Shown here: in pieces, positions 7,681 to 16,576 of the stretch
How the letters are laid out: every line of letters begins with the position of its first letter
Position numbering within the stretch: the stretch's first letter is position 1
Origin: REEB426 sp964551975
GTDB lineage: Bacteria; Actinomycetota; Actinomycetes; S36-B12
Reading direction: 5' to 3'
Assembly: GCA_964551975.1 (NCBI GenBank)
Contig: CAZKFI010000023.1
Coordinates: 1 to 33,950, forward strand
DNA: 33,950 nucleotides
Made by a program: the position numbers and the translations under genes
Notes under the pieces: model-generated
Databases searched by the model: none
What the model was told of the DNA's origin: nothing
The model's input: only the letters and a program-made list of their open reading frames with translations

Positions 7681-8763
7681 TCACTGGTGGGGGTTGGCTT
7701 CGGCTCCTTCGGTGATGAGCCAGGCCACCACACTGCTGCTGTCGAGCCCAAGATGCGCGCGGCGTTCGGAGGATCCATCACCGGTCAGGACCTTCTGCAG
7801 TGCGGCGTAGCCGGCAGCACCGCAGGGACCAGCCGGTAACCCCAGAGCCCCGAGTTGCGTCAGTGCGGTGCGGGCTTCGTCCTCGGTGACCACCACGGCA
7901 CCGTCAACACCGGACTGCAGCCAGGGCCAGGCGGTCTGGGACAAGGTCCCGCAGTTGAGTCCGGTCATGATGGTCTCTGTGGTGGGGACACTGACGCTGC
8001 TGCCCGCTTGCAGGCTCACCCAGGCGCAGGCCGCGGACTGTGGCTCCACGGTGATCAGGGCCGGAGTGGATGCGCCCGGGGCGCGATAGTGACCGATCCC
8101 AGCCTGGGCGAGGGATCCCACACCTACCGGCAGTGCGACGAGATCCACCGGGCGTCCAGTGACCACTTCACATTGGTCGTCAAGCTCGGCAAACAGCGTT
8201 GCGTACCCCTCCACTATCCAGGTGGGCACATCCGTGTAGCCGTCCCAGGCAGTGTCCTGCACGAGCAGGTGCGTTGATGAGGTACAGGCATCACGAGCTG
8301 TAGCAACGGCGGCGTCATAGTCTGCGTCAATCACCCGGACGTCGGCCCCCTCATTCTTGATTGCCGCGACTGCAGCTGGATGCACGCCGCTGGGAATGAA
8401 GATCAGGGCTTGATGACCGAGGACTCGGGCGAACCTGGCCACGGCGCGGCCGTGATTGCCATCGGTCGCAGTCACAAAGATTGTGAGATCCCCATGTGTG
8501 AGTGCCTGCTGCAGCGACCTGTGCAGTGCCCACGATGCCCCCAGTGCTTTGAATGCCGGAAGGCCCAGGCGCAGCGATTCGTCCTTCGCGACAACCGCAC
8601 CAACTCCCCAGGCAACGGCAAGTTCGGGGAGCGTGACTAATGGCGTGGGTGCGTAGTCCGGCAGTGCGGCGTGGAAACTGCGCGCCTGGGGTGACCAGCC
8701 CGGAGCTGCCCACTGCTGGTCGCGATTGTGCGCAACCCACCATCCGGACGCCTGTTCAGCCAT
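7681..8763 (-). CDS. Diaminopropionate ammonia-lyase-like PLP enzyme
   Basis: This 360-residue fold-type II pyridoxal-phosphate enzyme resembles diaminopropionate ammonia-lyase (DpaL/YgeX), which makes pyruvate and two ammonia from 2,3-diaminopropionate. Support comes from the PLP lysine in LPAFKALGASWAL (Lys72), the asparagine loop TATDGNHGRAVARFA (phosphate and substrate contacts) and LPVGVGSLAQAG, a glycine loop for the PLP phosphate. It is slightly shorter than E. coli DpaL (about 400). Threonine or serine dehydratase activity is possible, but the FKALGASWA spacing favours DpaL. ATG 8763 overlaps the pgi stop by 8 nt, so it is probably the last gene of a run that includes pgi. Products would join alanine catabolism at pyruvate. 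Confidence 0.8.
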   Translation of the reverse strand: MAEQASGWWVAHNRDQQWAAPGWSPQARSFHAALPDYAPTPLVTLPELAVAWGVGAVVAKDESLRLGLPAFKALGASWALHRSLQQALTHGDLTIFVTATDGNHGRAVARFARVLGHQALIFIPSGVHPAAVAAIKNEGADVRVIDADYDAAVATARDACTSSTHLLVQDTAWDGYTDVPTWIVEGYATLFAELDDQCEVVTGRPVDLVALPVGVGSLAQAGIGHYRAPGASTPALITVEPQSAACAWVSLQAGSSVSVPTTETIMTGLNCGTLSQTAWPWLQSGVDGAVVVTEDEARTALTQLGALGLPAGPCGAAGYAALQKVLTGDGSSERRAHLGLDSSSVVAWLITEGAEANPHQ

Positions 8764-10396
8764 GATCGCGCAGTCGCGCCAGGGTTGCTAGCAGAGCCTG
8801 TGTCGAAGAATCCAGTTCTGCGGGCGTTTGCGATCCCTGCACCGCAGGGGTTAGGGCGCGCGCCAGCACTTTGCCGAGTTCAACACCCCATTGATCGAAC
8901 GGGTCGATGCCCCAGATGACGGCCTGGGTGAACACAGCATGTTCGTAAAGGGCGACCAGTGTCCCTAACTGGAAGGGAGTGAGGTCAGCCGCAAGGATCA
9001 TGCTGCTTGGGCGGTTGCCCGGCATGACCTGATGCGGCACAAGCCACTCAGCGGTTCCAGCCGCACGTACCTCATCGGCGGTGCGCCCAAAGGCCAGTGC
9101 CTGGGCCTGGGCGAGGGCATTAGCGAGCAACTGGTCATGCTGATCGCCCACAGGTGTTGGCGTGCGGGCGAAGGCGATGAAGTCCACGGGCACGAGTTCG
9201 GTGCCTTGATGGAGCAGTTGGAAGAAGCTGTGTTGCCCGTTCGTGCCGGGCTCACCCCACAGGACGGGGGCGGTCGCATGCGCAACCGGGATTCCCTGCT
9301 CTGTCACCTGCTTGCCATTGGATTCCATGGTCAACTGCTGAAGGTAGGCGGGGAATCGCGAAAGGCGCTGGTCATAGGGCATCACGCCGACTGAGCCAAC
9401 GTTGAAGAAGTTGCGATACCAAATGCCGAGCAAACCAAGGATCACAGGAAGGTTCTCGTGGAAAGGGGTGCTGCGAAAGTGCTCGTCCATCGCATGAAAC
9501 CCTGCGAGCATCCGTGTGAAGTTCTCTGATCCGATGGCCAGCATCGTGGACAAGCCGATAGCTGAGTCCATTGAGTAGCGCCCACCTACCCAATCCCAGA
9601 AGCCGAACATATGGGTTGGCTCAATGCCGAAGTCCTGCACTGCCTTGGTGTTGGTCGAGACCGCTACACAGTGCCTGGCTACGGCAGCCTCATCCCCCAA
9701 GGTGTCGACCAGCCACTGGCGCGCCGCATGAGCATTCGCCATGGTCTCAGCGGTAGTAAAGGTCTTGGACGAGATGATGAACAGGGTCTGCTCGGGATCG
9801 GCACCAGAAAGCGCCTGGGCTAGGTCCCAGGGGTCGACATTTGAGACGAAGTGGAAAGTCAGATTCGGATCGACGTAGGGACGCAGTGCGTGGTACGCCA
9901 TCACCGGGCCGAGGTCGGATCCGCCGATTCCGATGTTGATCACAGTGCGAATGGGCTTTCCGGTGAAGCCTCGCCACTGTCCGCTTCGGACCATGTCGGT
10001 GAACTGACGCATCTGTTCGAGAACGCGGTGCACCTGCTCCACTACGTCAACGCCATGCACCAGCACCCGTGAACCTGCCGGCATGCGCAGGGCCACATGC
10101 AGGGCTGGACGACGTTCGGTGACATTGATCGGCTCGCCTGCGAACATGGCCTGGATTCGGTCAGTGAGTCCACTCACCTGCGCAAGTTGCAGGAGAAGTT
10201 CCAGCGTCTGGTCGGTGATGCGGTGCTTGGAATAGTCCAGGTACAGACCTACTGCCTGTGCACTTAGTCGCTGCCCGCGTAGCGGATCTACTGTGAACAA
10301 CTCCCGCAGCTGTACATCGGCGATCGCGCGATAGTGCTCGGCGAGCGCCTCCCAGACCTCCTCGCAGGCGCGATCATTGACCGCTGGATCACTCAT
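8756..10396 (-). CDS. pgi: Glucose-6-phosphate isomerase
   Basis: It interconverts glucose-6-phosphate and fructose-6-phosphate in the cytoplasm. The 546-residue length is typical of the long bacterial form. Visible motifs include INIGIGGSDLGP (phosphate binding), SKTFTTAETMANA, the first signature DWVGGRYSMDSAIG, the catalytic-Glu loop WGEPGTNGQHSFFQLLHQGT and the C-terminal GIDPFDQWGVELGK with the catalytic Lys. The start is ATG 10396. It lies 75 bp downstream of the tandem-TetR gene and overlaps the ammonia-lyase gene by 8 nt. It is the only core glycolytic gene in the window; placement behind a rhamnose operon could provide gluconeogenic flux from triose phosphates, which is inference. 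Confidence 0.97.
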   Translation of the reverse strand: MSDPAVNDRACEEVWEALAEHYRAIADVQLRELFTVDPLRGQRLSAQAVGLYLDYSKHRITDQTLELLLQLAQVSGLTDRIQAMFAGEPINVTERRPALHVALRMPAGSRVLVHGVDVVEQVHRVLEQMRQFTDMVRSGQWRGFTGKPIRTVINIGIGGSDLGPVMAYHALRPYVDPNLTFHFVSNVDPWDLAQALSGADPEQTLFIISSKTFTTAETMANAHAARQWLVDTLGDEAAVARHCVAVSTNTKAVQDFGIEPTHMFGFWDWVGGRYSMDSAIGLSTMLAIGSENFTRMLAGFHAMDEHFRSTPFHENLPVILGLLGIWYRNFFNVGSVGVMPYDQRLSRFPAYLQQLTMESNGKQVTEQGIPVAHATAPVLWGEPGTNGQHSFFQLLHQGTELVPVDFIAFARTPTPVGDQHDQLLANALAQAQALAFGRTADEVRAAGTAEWLVPHQVMPGNRPSSMILAADLTPFQLGTLVALYEHAVFTQAVIWGIDPFDQWGVELGKVLARALTPAVQGSQTPAELDSSTQALLATLARLRDHG

Positions 10397-10471
10397 GTGA
10401 GCATCATGCCCGATGAAGCAAGTCCGAGCTTCTGAGCACTCAAGGGGTGGAGGTTACTGAAAGAGTGGCGA

Positions 10472-11746
10472 TCAATCGAGAAGTGGAACCGTGACCACGC
10501 TCATTGGAAGTTGCCAGGCCCAGGGCACCAGAGTGCCCATCACCGTGCAACCCTGCCCCAATGCCAAGGCCCAGTGCAGGTAGTCGTCGATGCGATGCTG
10601 GTGCGCCGCTGGCTGTTCGCTGGCAATCTCCGCCATGAATTCACGCTCGAGATCTTCAACCACCGCCTGCATGATTTCGTCGTGCCAGGACAGTCGCAGT
10701 TGTTCCAAGACCAAGGCGCGTCCAGGTTGGTGCTCTGGTCGCATCCATTCGCGCATGAGCACCGCTTCGGCAAGACCCGGCCCGATCTTCGCCGTGAGCT
10801 CGCGCTGCAGCGCGTAGTTGGCCCGGAAGGCAGCGCGCTGTTGCCGACCTGTGGCAGCAATGAAGAGCTGGAGCTTGCTGTCATATCGGGAGAAGAGCGC
10901 CCCCTGGCTCACATCGGCACGCTCGGCGATGTATTCAGTGGTCGCGCCCGTGTAGCCGCGCTCGGCGACAGCGCGCAGGGTCGCAGTGAGAATCGCCGCA
11001 ACCTTCGGGTCAGGATCCTCCGCGACGAAGTCGCGCATATGCGGTGCACTCACCGCGGGGAGTTCCGACACGGGCCCTGGGTGCGCTAACGCTTTCAGGA
11101 GTTCGTTCACATCCGCACTCACATCGACGGTTGCTGCTTCCGGTCGGGAGCGGATCATGAGCAATCCCAGGGCAACGACGAGCACGTAGGCCGCTTGGGC
11201 TGCCTGCTCTGGGGTGCGTTCGGCCGAGGGCCGACACTGCAGGATCGCTCCAACCAGTGCCGTATCGCGAAGAGCGGCTTGGAGCGGTTCGTCATACGGA
11301 GCCGCTGCAATGAGTTCCGCAGCAACCGTAAGTGCGTCACCAGGTCGGATGAAGGGCTCGAGGGCCTCGACCACCTGGCCGACATCACCCGATGTGAAGA
11401 CTCTGGCAAACACAGCATCGAGACGGCGGCCCAACTCGGGCCCGATCTGGCTGCGCCATAGATCCACCCCAATATCGGAGGTGTCCTTGAATCGGTCGTA
11501 GATGGGTCGGGTAGTCAACCCCGCCTCCTGGGCAACACCCAGGAAACTCACGGAATCCCACCCTCGTCGGACCACGCAGGACGTAGCCGCCGTACGCAGC
11601 CGCTCGTCGTTGAATTCAGCTCGCCGGGAACGCCTGCGCGCGGGGCGACCAACCCTGACTGGTTCGCGGTCGATCACTGCACCCCCTGGTGCCTTCGCTG
11701 CCAAGCCTCGTTGATATCGCCTCGTGGCGGCACCTGTCGACTCCAC
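10472..11746 (-). CDS. Fused tandem TetR-type regulator (two HTH domains in one chain)
   Basis: The protein is 424 residues, about twice the length of a TetR repressor, and contains two TetR-like N-terminal helix-turn-helix segments. The first spans about 46-92 (RTAATSCVVRRGWDSVSF, then PIYDRFKDTSDIG). The second spans about 247-297 (ILTATLRAVAERGYTGATT, then ALFSRYDSKLQLF). Each is followed by a helical region of the size of a ligand-binding domain, so the chain could act as an internally paired dimer. A basic RRRSRR stretch precedes the first domain. The GTG start at 11746 lacks a ribosome-binding site; GTG 11677 has AGGGGG just upstream and may be the real start. It lies 24 bp downstream of lldD and so may be co-transcribed with the rhamnose genes. 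The ligand is unknown. Confidence 0.8.
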   Translation of the reverse strand: MESTGAATRRYQRGLAAKAPGGAVIDREPVRVGRPARRRSRRAEFNDERLRTAATSCVVRRGWDSVSFLGVAQEAGLTTRPIYDRFKDTSDIGVDLWRSQIGPELGRRLDAVFARVFTSGDVGQVVEALEPFIRPGDALTVAAELIAAAPYDEPLQAALRDTALVGAILQCRPSAERTPEQAAQAAYVLVVALGLLMIRSRPEAATVDVSADVNELLKALAHPGPVSELPAVSAPHMRDFVAEDPDPKVAAILTATLRAVAERGYTGATTEYIAERADVSQGALFSRYDSKLQLFIAATGRQQRAAFRANYALQRELTAKIGPGLAEAVLMREWMRPEHQPGRALVLEQLRLSWHDEIMQAVVEDLEREFMAEIASEQPAAHQHRIDDYLHWALALGQGCTVMGTLVPWAWQLPMSVVTVPLLD

Positions 11747-11770
11747 CCATCAACTTAGTACAGAATACCC

Positions 11771-13042
11771 TCAAACGGGGGACACATTTGGTTGGCGCAG
11801 CCGCACCAACTCCCCCTGTTGCCCTCGAATTCCATCGATGCTCGTCTGGCCGAGCAGGGACAGGGTGACCCGCATTTCATGTTCCAGAATGGCCGCAACG
11901 CGCCGCACCCCAGCCTCACCGCCAGCCATCAGGCCGTAGAGATAGGCGCGTCCCACCAGCACACCCTGGGCGCCAAAGCCCACCGCGGCCAGGATGTCCG
12001 GGCCACAGAGGATTCCCCCGTCGACGTACACCTCAAGGCGGCCACCCACCCTGTCGAGCACTGCCGGGAGGATCTCCAATGGCACATTTCCGGCGTCGAT
12101 CTGACGGCCCCCGTGATTGGACAGCACGATGGCCTGCACGCCGAGGTCAGCAGCAAGCTCGGCATCGGCCACGCTCTGCACGCCCTTCAGGATGATCGGG
12201 CCATCCCAGACGGTACGAAGCCAGGCAATGTCGTCGGCGGTGATGGACGGATCAAAGACCTTGGTGAGCAGTTCACTGACAGTGCCCGAGGTGGACTTCA
12301 GCGAGGCGAAGGCCAGTGGCTCTGTGGTGAGGAGGTTCCCCCACCAACGCGGATAGGCGGCCATCTGCGCCAGGGTCCGCAGGGTCAACTGCGGAGGGAT
12401 CGTCAGCCCATTGCGCACGTCACGAAGCCGAATACCACCGACGGCGGTATCCACCGTCAGCATCAGGGCTTCGTAGCCGTGCTCTCGGACGCGGGTGATC
12501 AACGCTTCACTGGCCTTGCGATCGCGCCACACATAAAGCTGGAACCAGCGTCGGCAACCCGGAACCTGCTCGGCAAGGTCCTCGACCGACGTGGTTCCCA
12601 AGGTTGATAGGGCATAAGGAATGCCGACCTGCTCGGCCACGCGCGCCACCGCAGGCTCACCGACATGCTGCATCATCCGGGTGAATCCGGTCGGTGCAAA
12701 GGCGAATGGCAGCTGCGAGGTCTGTCCCAGCATGGTCGTAGTGAGATCGATATCGGCAACATCGCGCAGCACCCGCGGGGTGAATTCGACTCGCGCATAG
12801 GCATCGCGGGAACGCTGGAGTGTTCGTTCCGAACCTGCGGCACCATCGACGTAGTCGAAGACCGCAGGTGGCACGCGCCGACTGGCAAGTTCGCGCACGT
12901 CGCGCACATCCCCGCAGCGCGCCAAGCGACGCTCGATCCGATTCTTACTGCGATCAGCACTGCCGATGAGTGGCAGGATTTCACTCGGACGAGGGAGTCG
13001 ACGCTGTACTCGCAGGCGCTTGGCTTGGGCAGGCTGCGTCAT
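11771..13042 (-). CDS. lldD: FMN-dependent L-lactate dehydrogenase (alpha-hydroxy-acid oxidase family)
   Basis: It oxidises L-lactate to pyruvate using FMN, passing electrons to the quinone pool. The 423-residue protein shows the N-terminal FDYVDGAAGSERTLQRSRDAY (Tyr64 near FMN), the phosphate and flavin strands, and the catalytic motif LSNHGGRQID with His310, followed by YVDGGILCGPDILAA and GRAYLYGLMAGGEAGV. The ATG at 13042 overlaps the rhaB stop (ATGA); the frame stays open upstream to 13282 but that part lies over rhaB and looks like shadow. In this operon it would finish L-rhamnose breakdown by converting the L-lactate made by RhaEW. Glycolate or mandelate oxidation is a less likely alternative. 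A basic N-terminus (residues 8-20) precedes the conserved domain. Confidence 0.92.
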   Translation of the reverse strand: MTQPAQAKRLRVQRRLPRPSEILPLIGSADRSKNRIERRLARCGDVRDVRELASRRVPPAVFDYVDGAAGSERTLQRSRDAYARVEFTPRVLRDVADIDLTTTMLGQTSQLPFAFAPTGFTRMMQHVGEPAVARVAEQVGIPYALSTLGTTSVEDLAEQVPGCRRWFQLYVWRDRKASEALITRVREHGYEALMLTVDTAVGGIRLRDVRNGLTIPPQLTLRTLAQMAAYPRWWGNLLTTEPLAFASLKSTSGTVSELLTKVFDPSITADDIAWLRTVWDGPIILKGVQSVADAELAADLGVQAIVLSNHGGRQIDAGNVPLEILPAVLDRVGGRLEVYVDGGILCGPDILAAVGFGAQGVLVGRAYLYGLMAGGEAGVRRVAAILEHEMRVTLSLLGQTSIDGIRGQQGELVRLRQPNVSPV

Positions 13043-14526
13043 GAACTGCTCCGCTCTCGGGTGGGGCCGCCGCCGAACAGGCGTTCTGCTTGGATCTGCC
13101 ACGCGCCGGGGGAGTTCACGGGCAGGTAGGTGCGCACCTGCGGAAGGGACGCGATGATGCGTCGACCATCGGCGATGTCTAGCACGGAGCCGAGCGTACG
13201 CAATTGCACCAGAGCGTTGCCCAAGGCTGTGGCCTCTGCCGGCCCGGCTACCACGGTCTTCCCCGTAGCGTCTGCGAGCCACTGCATCAACGGTGCTATC
13301 CGGCTGGCTCCACCCACCACGTGCAGAATCGGCCGAGGAGCACCAAGCAGGTTGTCCAGTTCGACGGCGCGCTGGGCAAGTCGGATCACGAGTGATTCCA
13401 AGATGGTGCGCACTACGGAACCGCGCCGACCATCCCAGGTACCGATGAGGTGCGGCTCGATGGTGTGCTGGTCCTGACCAGGTGCGGCTAGTTCGGGCAG
13501 ATCCACATCAAAGATCGCCTGATGCGCAGGTGCCTGCTCAGCCGCATGAATGAGTGACTCGATCGAGGTCGAACCGGTGTCAGTCTGGGCCCAGGCCCGT
13601 CGACACTCCTCGAGTAACCACATACCGCTGACGTTGCGAAGTAGCCGCACGGTGCCATCTATCCCGAGTTCATGCGTGAGATTGAGATCGCGGGCCTGCG
13701 CCGAGGGTGCGCTCACGCGCGGATCCTCAGCCGAGAGCTCGGCACCGATCAACGCCCAGGTTCCCAAGGAGAGCACTAACGCCTGATCACGGTCAGCGAT
13801 GGGTGCGCCAGCAAAGGCGCTGGCGGTGTCATGGGTTGCTACAGCAACCAATGGCAGTGAATGAAGCCGGGGATCCATCGCAGTGCCGCGAATGCCACCA
13901 GGTTCCTCCGGTACGAGGAAGGCGCTGGTCGGTACGCCCAGTGCGTCCAACATGGTGGGGGACCACTGCCGAGATTGCAGGTCGATCATCGCGGTGGTCG
14001 ATGCATTGGTGATATCAGTACCCAGAACACCCGTTGCTCGGTAGGCCAGGAGGTCCGGGATCATCAGGAAGGTGCGTCCTGCCGTAATGCGCTGAGGCTC
14101 GTCTGCGGCGACTTGGTACACGGTGTTGATCGGCATATCTTGGATCCCGGTCAGCGCATACTGCTGCTCCCAGGAGATCCGGGACCGCATGATGGCGATG
14201 CCTTGGGCATGCCGTGGATCGCGGTAGGCGCGCACCGGTCCGACAACGCGATCACCCTCCAGTACCGCATAGTCCAGTGCCCAGGTGTCGATGCCGAATG
14301 ACTCTGCGCCACCTTGCGCGGCCCGTGCGAGACCCTCGAGCATTGCATCGAAAAGAGCATCGACGTTCCAACACCAGTCCGAGCCCACCTGGATTGGCCC
14401 ATTAGGGAAGCGGGCAACTTCTTCGATGGTGAGATCGTCCTCATGCAGGGTGACCTGCAGCACCCGGCCACTGGTGGCCCCGATGTCCACTGCGGCAACG
14501 CGGGTGGTGCCATTCGTGGATTTCAT
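13039..14526 (-). CDS. rhaB: L-rhamnulokinase
   Basis: It phosphorylates L-rhamnulose at O1 with ATP. This 495-residue FGGY kinase has the N-terminal phosphate loop VAAVDIGATSGRV, the sugar-binding motifs FGIDTWALDYAVL and MPINTVYQVA, and catalytic Asp233 in VATHDTASAFAG. SLGTWALIGAEL and VVGGASRIAPLMQWLAD in the second domain bind ATP. I chose ATG 14526, one base after the rhaEW stop; the frame runs on to an upstream ATG at 14559 inside rhaEW. The downstream lldD overlaps by 4 nt. A paralogue with the same motif set is at 28951-30411; this copy is the one placed with rhaI and rhaEW, so it is the more certain rhamnulokinase. Confidence 0.93.
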   Translation of the reverse strand: MKSTNGTTRVAAVDIGATSGRVLQVTLHEDDLTIEEVARFPNGPIQVGSDWCWNVDALFDAMLEGLARAAQGGAESFGIDTWALDYAVLEGDRVVGPVRAYRDPRHAQGIAIMRSRISWEQQYALTGIQDMPINTVYQVAADEPQRITAGRTFLMIPDLLAYRATGVLGTDITNASTTAMIDLQSRQWSPTMLDALGVPTSAFLVPEEPGGIRGTAMDPRLHSLPLVAVATHDTASAFAGAPIADRDQALVLSLGTWALIGAELSAEDPRVSAPSAQARDLNLTHELGIDGTVRLLRNVSGMWLLEECRRAWAQTDTGSTSIESLIHAAEQAPAHQAIFDVDLPELAAPGQDQHTIEPHLIGTWDGRRGSVVRTILESLVIRLAQRAVELDNLLGAPRPILHVVGGASRIAPLMQWLADATGKTVVAGPAEATALGNALVQLRTLGSVLDIADGRRIIASLPQVRTYLPVNSPGAWQIQAERLFGGGPTRERSSS

Positions 14527-14527
14527 G

Positions 14528-16576
14528 TCAGCGCAGGAATGCCGCAGCCACGCCGCCATCTACTGGCACTAGGAGCCCGGTCGTCCGCGAGAACTCGTCG
14601 GAGGCAAGTGCTGCTACGGCGGCGGCAACGTGCTCAGGCAACACCTCGCGCTTGAGGATGGTGCGCTGGGCGTAGAACTGACCGAGGTCCTCCTCTGCGA
14701 TGCCGTAGACAGCAGCACGGTTGGCACCCCAGCCACTGGCAAAAATGCCTGAGCCTTGGACCACGCCATCGGGGTTGATGCCATTGACTCGGATACCAAA
14801 CTCCCCCAATTCCGCGGCGAGTAGACGTACCTGATGCGCCTGTGCAGCCTTGGTTGCGCTGTAGGCGATGTTCGCCGGCCCGGCGAAGATCGCGTTCTTG
14901 CTGCAGATGTAGATGATGTCACCACCCATGCCTTGAGCGATCATCACTCGGGCGGTGTCACGACTGACTAGGAAGGATCCGCGGGCCATCACATCGTGTT
15001 GCAGGTCCCAGTCTTGGGCAGTGGTCTCCAGCAGAGAGCGACTCAATGACAGCCCCGCGTTGTTGACCACCAAATCGATCCCACCGAACGCCAGGCACGC
15101 CTGAGCGATCATCGCTTCGATCGCGCCCTCATCGGTGACGTCAGCGGCGACACCGACGGCAATATCGGGTCCGCCGAGCTCCTCAGCGACCCGCTTCGCG
15201 CCCTCGGCATCGCGATCGGCGATCACCACGCAGGCACCGTCTGCGACCAGAGCCTCGGCGGTCGCTCTGCCAATGCCACTGGCGGCTCCGGTAACCAATG
15301 CGATCCGCGTGGCAAGCCGCTTGGCAGGAGGCAGTCTTCGAAGCTTTGCTTCCTCCAACTCCCAGTACTCGATCCGAAACTTTTCCACTTCTGGGATCGG
15401 TGCATAGGTCGAAACTGCTTCCGCACCCCGCATGACGTTGATCGCGTTCAGGTAAAACTCGCCAGCAACGCGTGCCGTCTGCTTATTGGCACCGAAGGAG
15501 AACATGCCGACGCCGGGAACCAGCACGATCGCAGGATCAGCCCCGCGCATTGGCGGGCTATCTGCACTGGCATGGCGTTGGTAGTAGGCCGCGTACTCCG
15601 CTCGATAGACCACATGCAGTTCACGCAGCCGCGCAATGGCTTGGTCGATATCCGCAGACGGTGGCAGGTCCAGCACCATCGGGCGCACCTTGGTGCGCAG
15701 GAAATGATCTGGGCAGGAAGTGCCCAGGTCCGTCAAGCGGGGATGCTCACTGCGACTGAGGAACTCCAGCACGGCGTCGCTGTCGTCGAAGTGACCGATC
15801 ATCCGCCGATCCGTGGAGGCAAGTCCGCGGATGACCGGCGCTAGTACCGCGGCGCGCGCCCGACGTTGCTCAACCGGGAGGGGTTCGTAGCCAGGGATCA
15901 CGGACCCGAAGGGTTCAGCCTTACCGCGATTGGCAATGAAGGCCTCGGCTTCGCGAATGATGGCCAGTGAGTTGGCCTCGGCCTCAGCACTCGTTGCACC
16001 CCAGGCCGTGATGCCGTGGCCACCCAGGATGCAGCCGATGGCCTGCGGATTGGCTCGCTGGATGTCGCGGATATCCAGGCCCAGCTGGAAGCCGGGTCGA
16101 CGCCAAGGCACCCAGACAACGCGATCACCGAAGCACTCGGCGGTCAACGCCGGTCCATCCGCTGCCGTGGCTAGGGCGATACCGGAGTCTGGATGCAAAT
16201 GATCAACGTGGGCCTGCTCCACCAGTCCGTGCATGGCGGTGTCGATCGAGGGCGCAGCGCCACCAGTGCCGTGCAGGCAGTAGGTAAATGCATGCACCAT
16301 CTCGTCTTCGCGCTCAACTCCCGGGTACACGTCAACCAGGGCACGCATGCGATCCAGCCGAAGGACAGCCAGGCCAGACTCGGTGAGAGTGCCCAAGTCT
16401 CCGCCCGAGCCCTTCACCCAGATCAGCTCCACCTCGTCACCGGTCACCGGGTCGAGAGCTCGCCCCTTGGCCGAGGTGTTGCCACCGGCGTAGTTGGTAT
16501 TGCGCTTGTCGCTACCGAGGCGACGGGACCGCTCCAGTAACTCGGCGACCTCGGGTGCGGAATAGGTAGGGCTCAT
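14528..16576 (-). CDS. rhaEW: Bifunctional L-rhamnulose-1-phosphate aldolase / L-lactaldehyde dehydrogenase RhaEW
   Basis: This 682-residue fusion has an N-terminal class II aldolase domain (about 1-400), with NYAGGNTSAKG and Zn-ligand histidines in HVDHLHPDSG (126, 128) and GGHGITAWG (187). A C-terminal short-chain dehydrogenase domain follows (about 423-682), with the NAD motif VTGAASGIG, NNAG and catalytic Ser559, Tyr572 and Lys576 (AYSATKAA). The fusion matches RhaEW as described for the rhamnose pathway of Bacillus and several other phyla. The aldolase gives dihydroxyacetone phosphate and L-lactaldehyde; the dehydrogenase oxidises the aldehyde to L-lactate, the substrate for the operon's LldD. 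The start at ATG 16576 overlaps the rhaI stop (ATGA); another ATG lies 9 nt upstream at 16585. Confidence 0.94.
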   Translation of the reverse strand: MSPTYSAPEVAELLERSRRLGSDKRNTNYAGGNTSAKGRALDPVTGDEVELIWVKGSGGDLGTLTESGLAVLRLDRMRALVDVYPGVEREDEMVHAFTYCLHGTGGAAPSIDTAMHGLVEQAHVDHLHPDSGIALATAADGPALTAECFGDRVVWVPWRRPGFQLGLDIRDIQRANPQAIGCILGGHGITAWGATSAEAEANSLAIIREAEAFIANRGKAEPFGSVIPGYEPLPVEQRRARAAVLAPVIRGLASTDRRMIGHFDDSDAVLEFLSRSEHPRLTDLGTSCPDHFLRTKVRPMVLDLPPSADIDQAIARLRELHVVYRAEYAAYYQRHASADSPPMRGADPAIVLVPGVGMFSFGANKQTARVAGEFYLNAINVMRGAEAVSTYAPIPEVEKFRIEYWELEEAKLRRLPPAKRLATRIALVTGAASGIGRATAEALVADGACVVIADRDAEGAKRVAEELGGPDIAVGVAADVTDEGAIEAMIAQACLAFGGIDLVVNNAGLSLSRSLLETTAQDWDLQHDVMARGSFLVSRDTARVMIAQGMGGDIIYICSKNAIFAGPANIAYSATKAAQAHQVRLLAAELGEFGIRVNGINPDGVVQGSGIFASGWGANRAAVYGIAEEDLGQFYAQRTILKREVLPEHVAAAVAALASDEFSRTTGLLVPVDGGVAAAFLR

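Noticed and set aside
13043..13282. N-terminal extension of lldD
   Set aside because: It lies over rhaB, is Arg-rich shadow sequence, and ATG 13042 overlaps the rhaB stop as ATGA.
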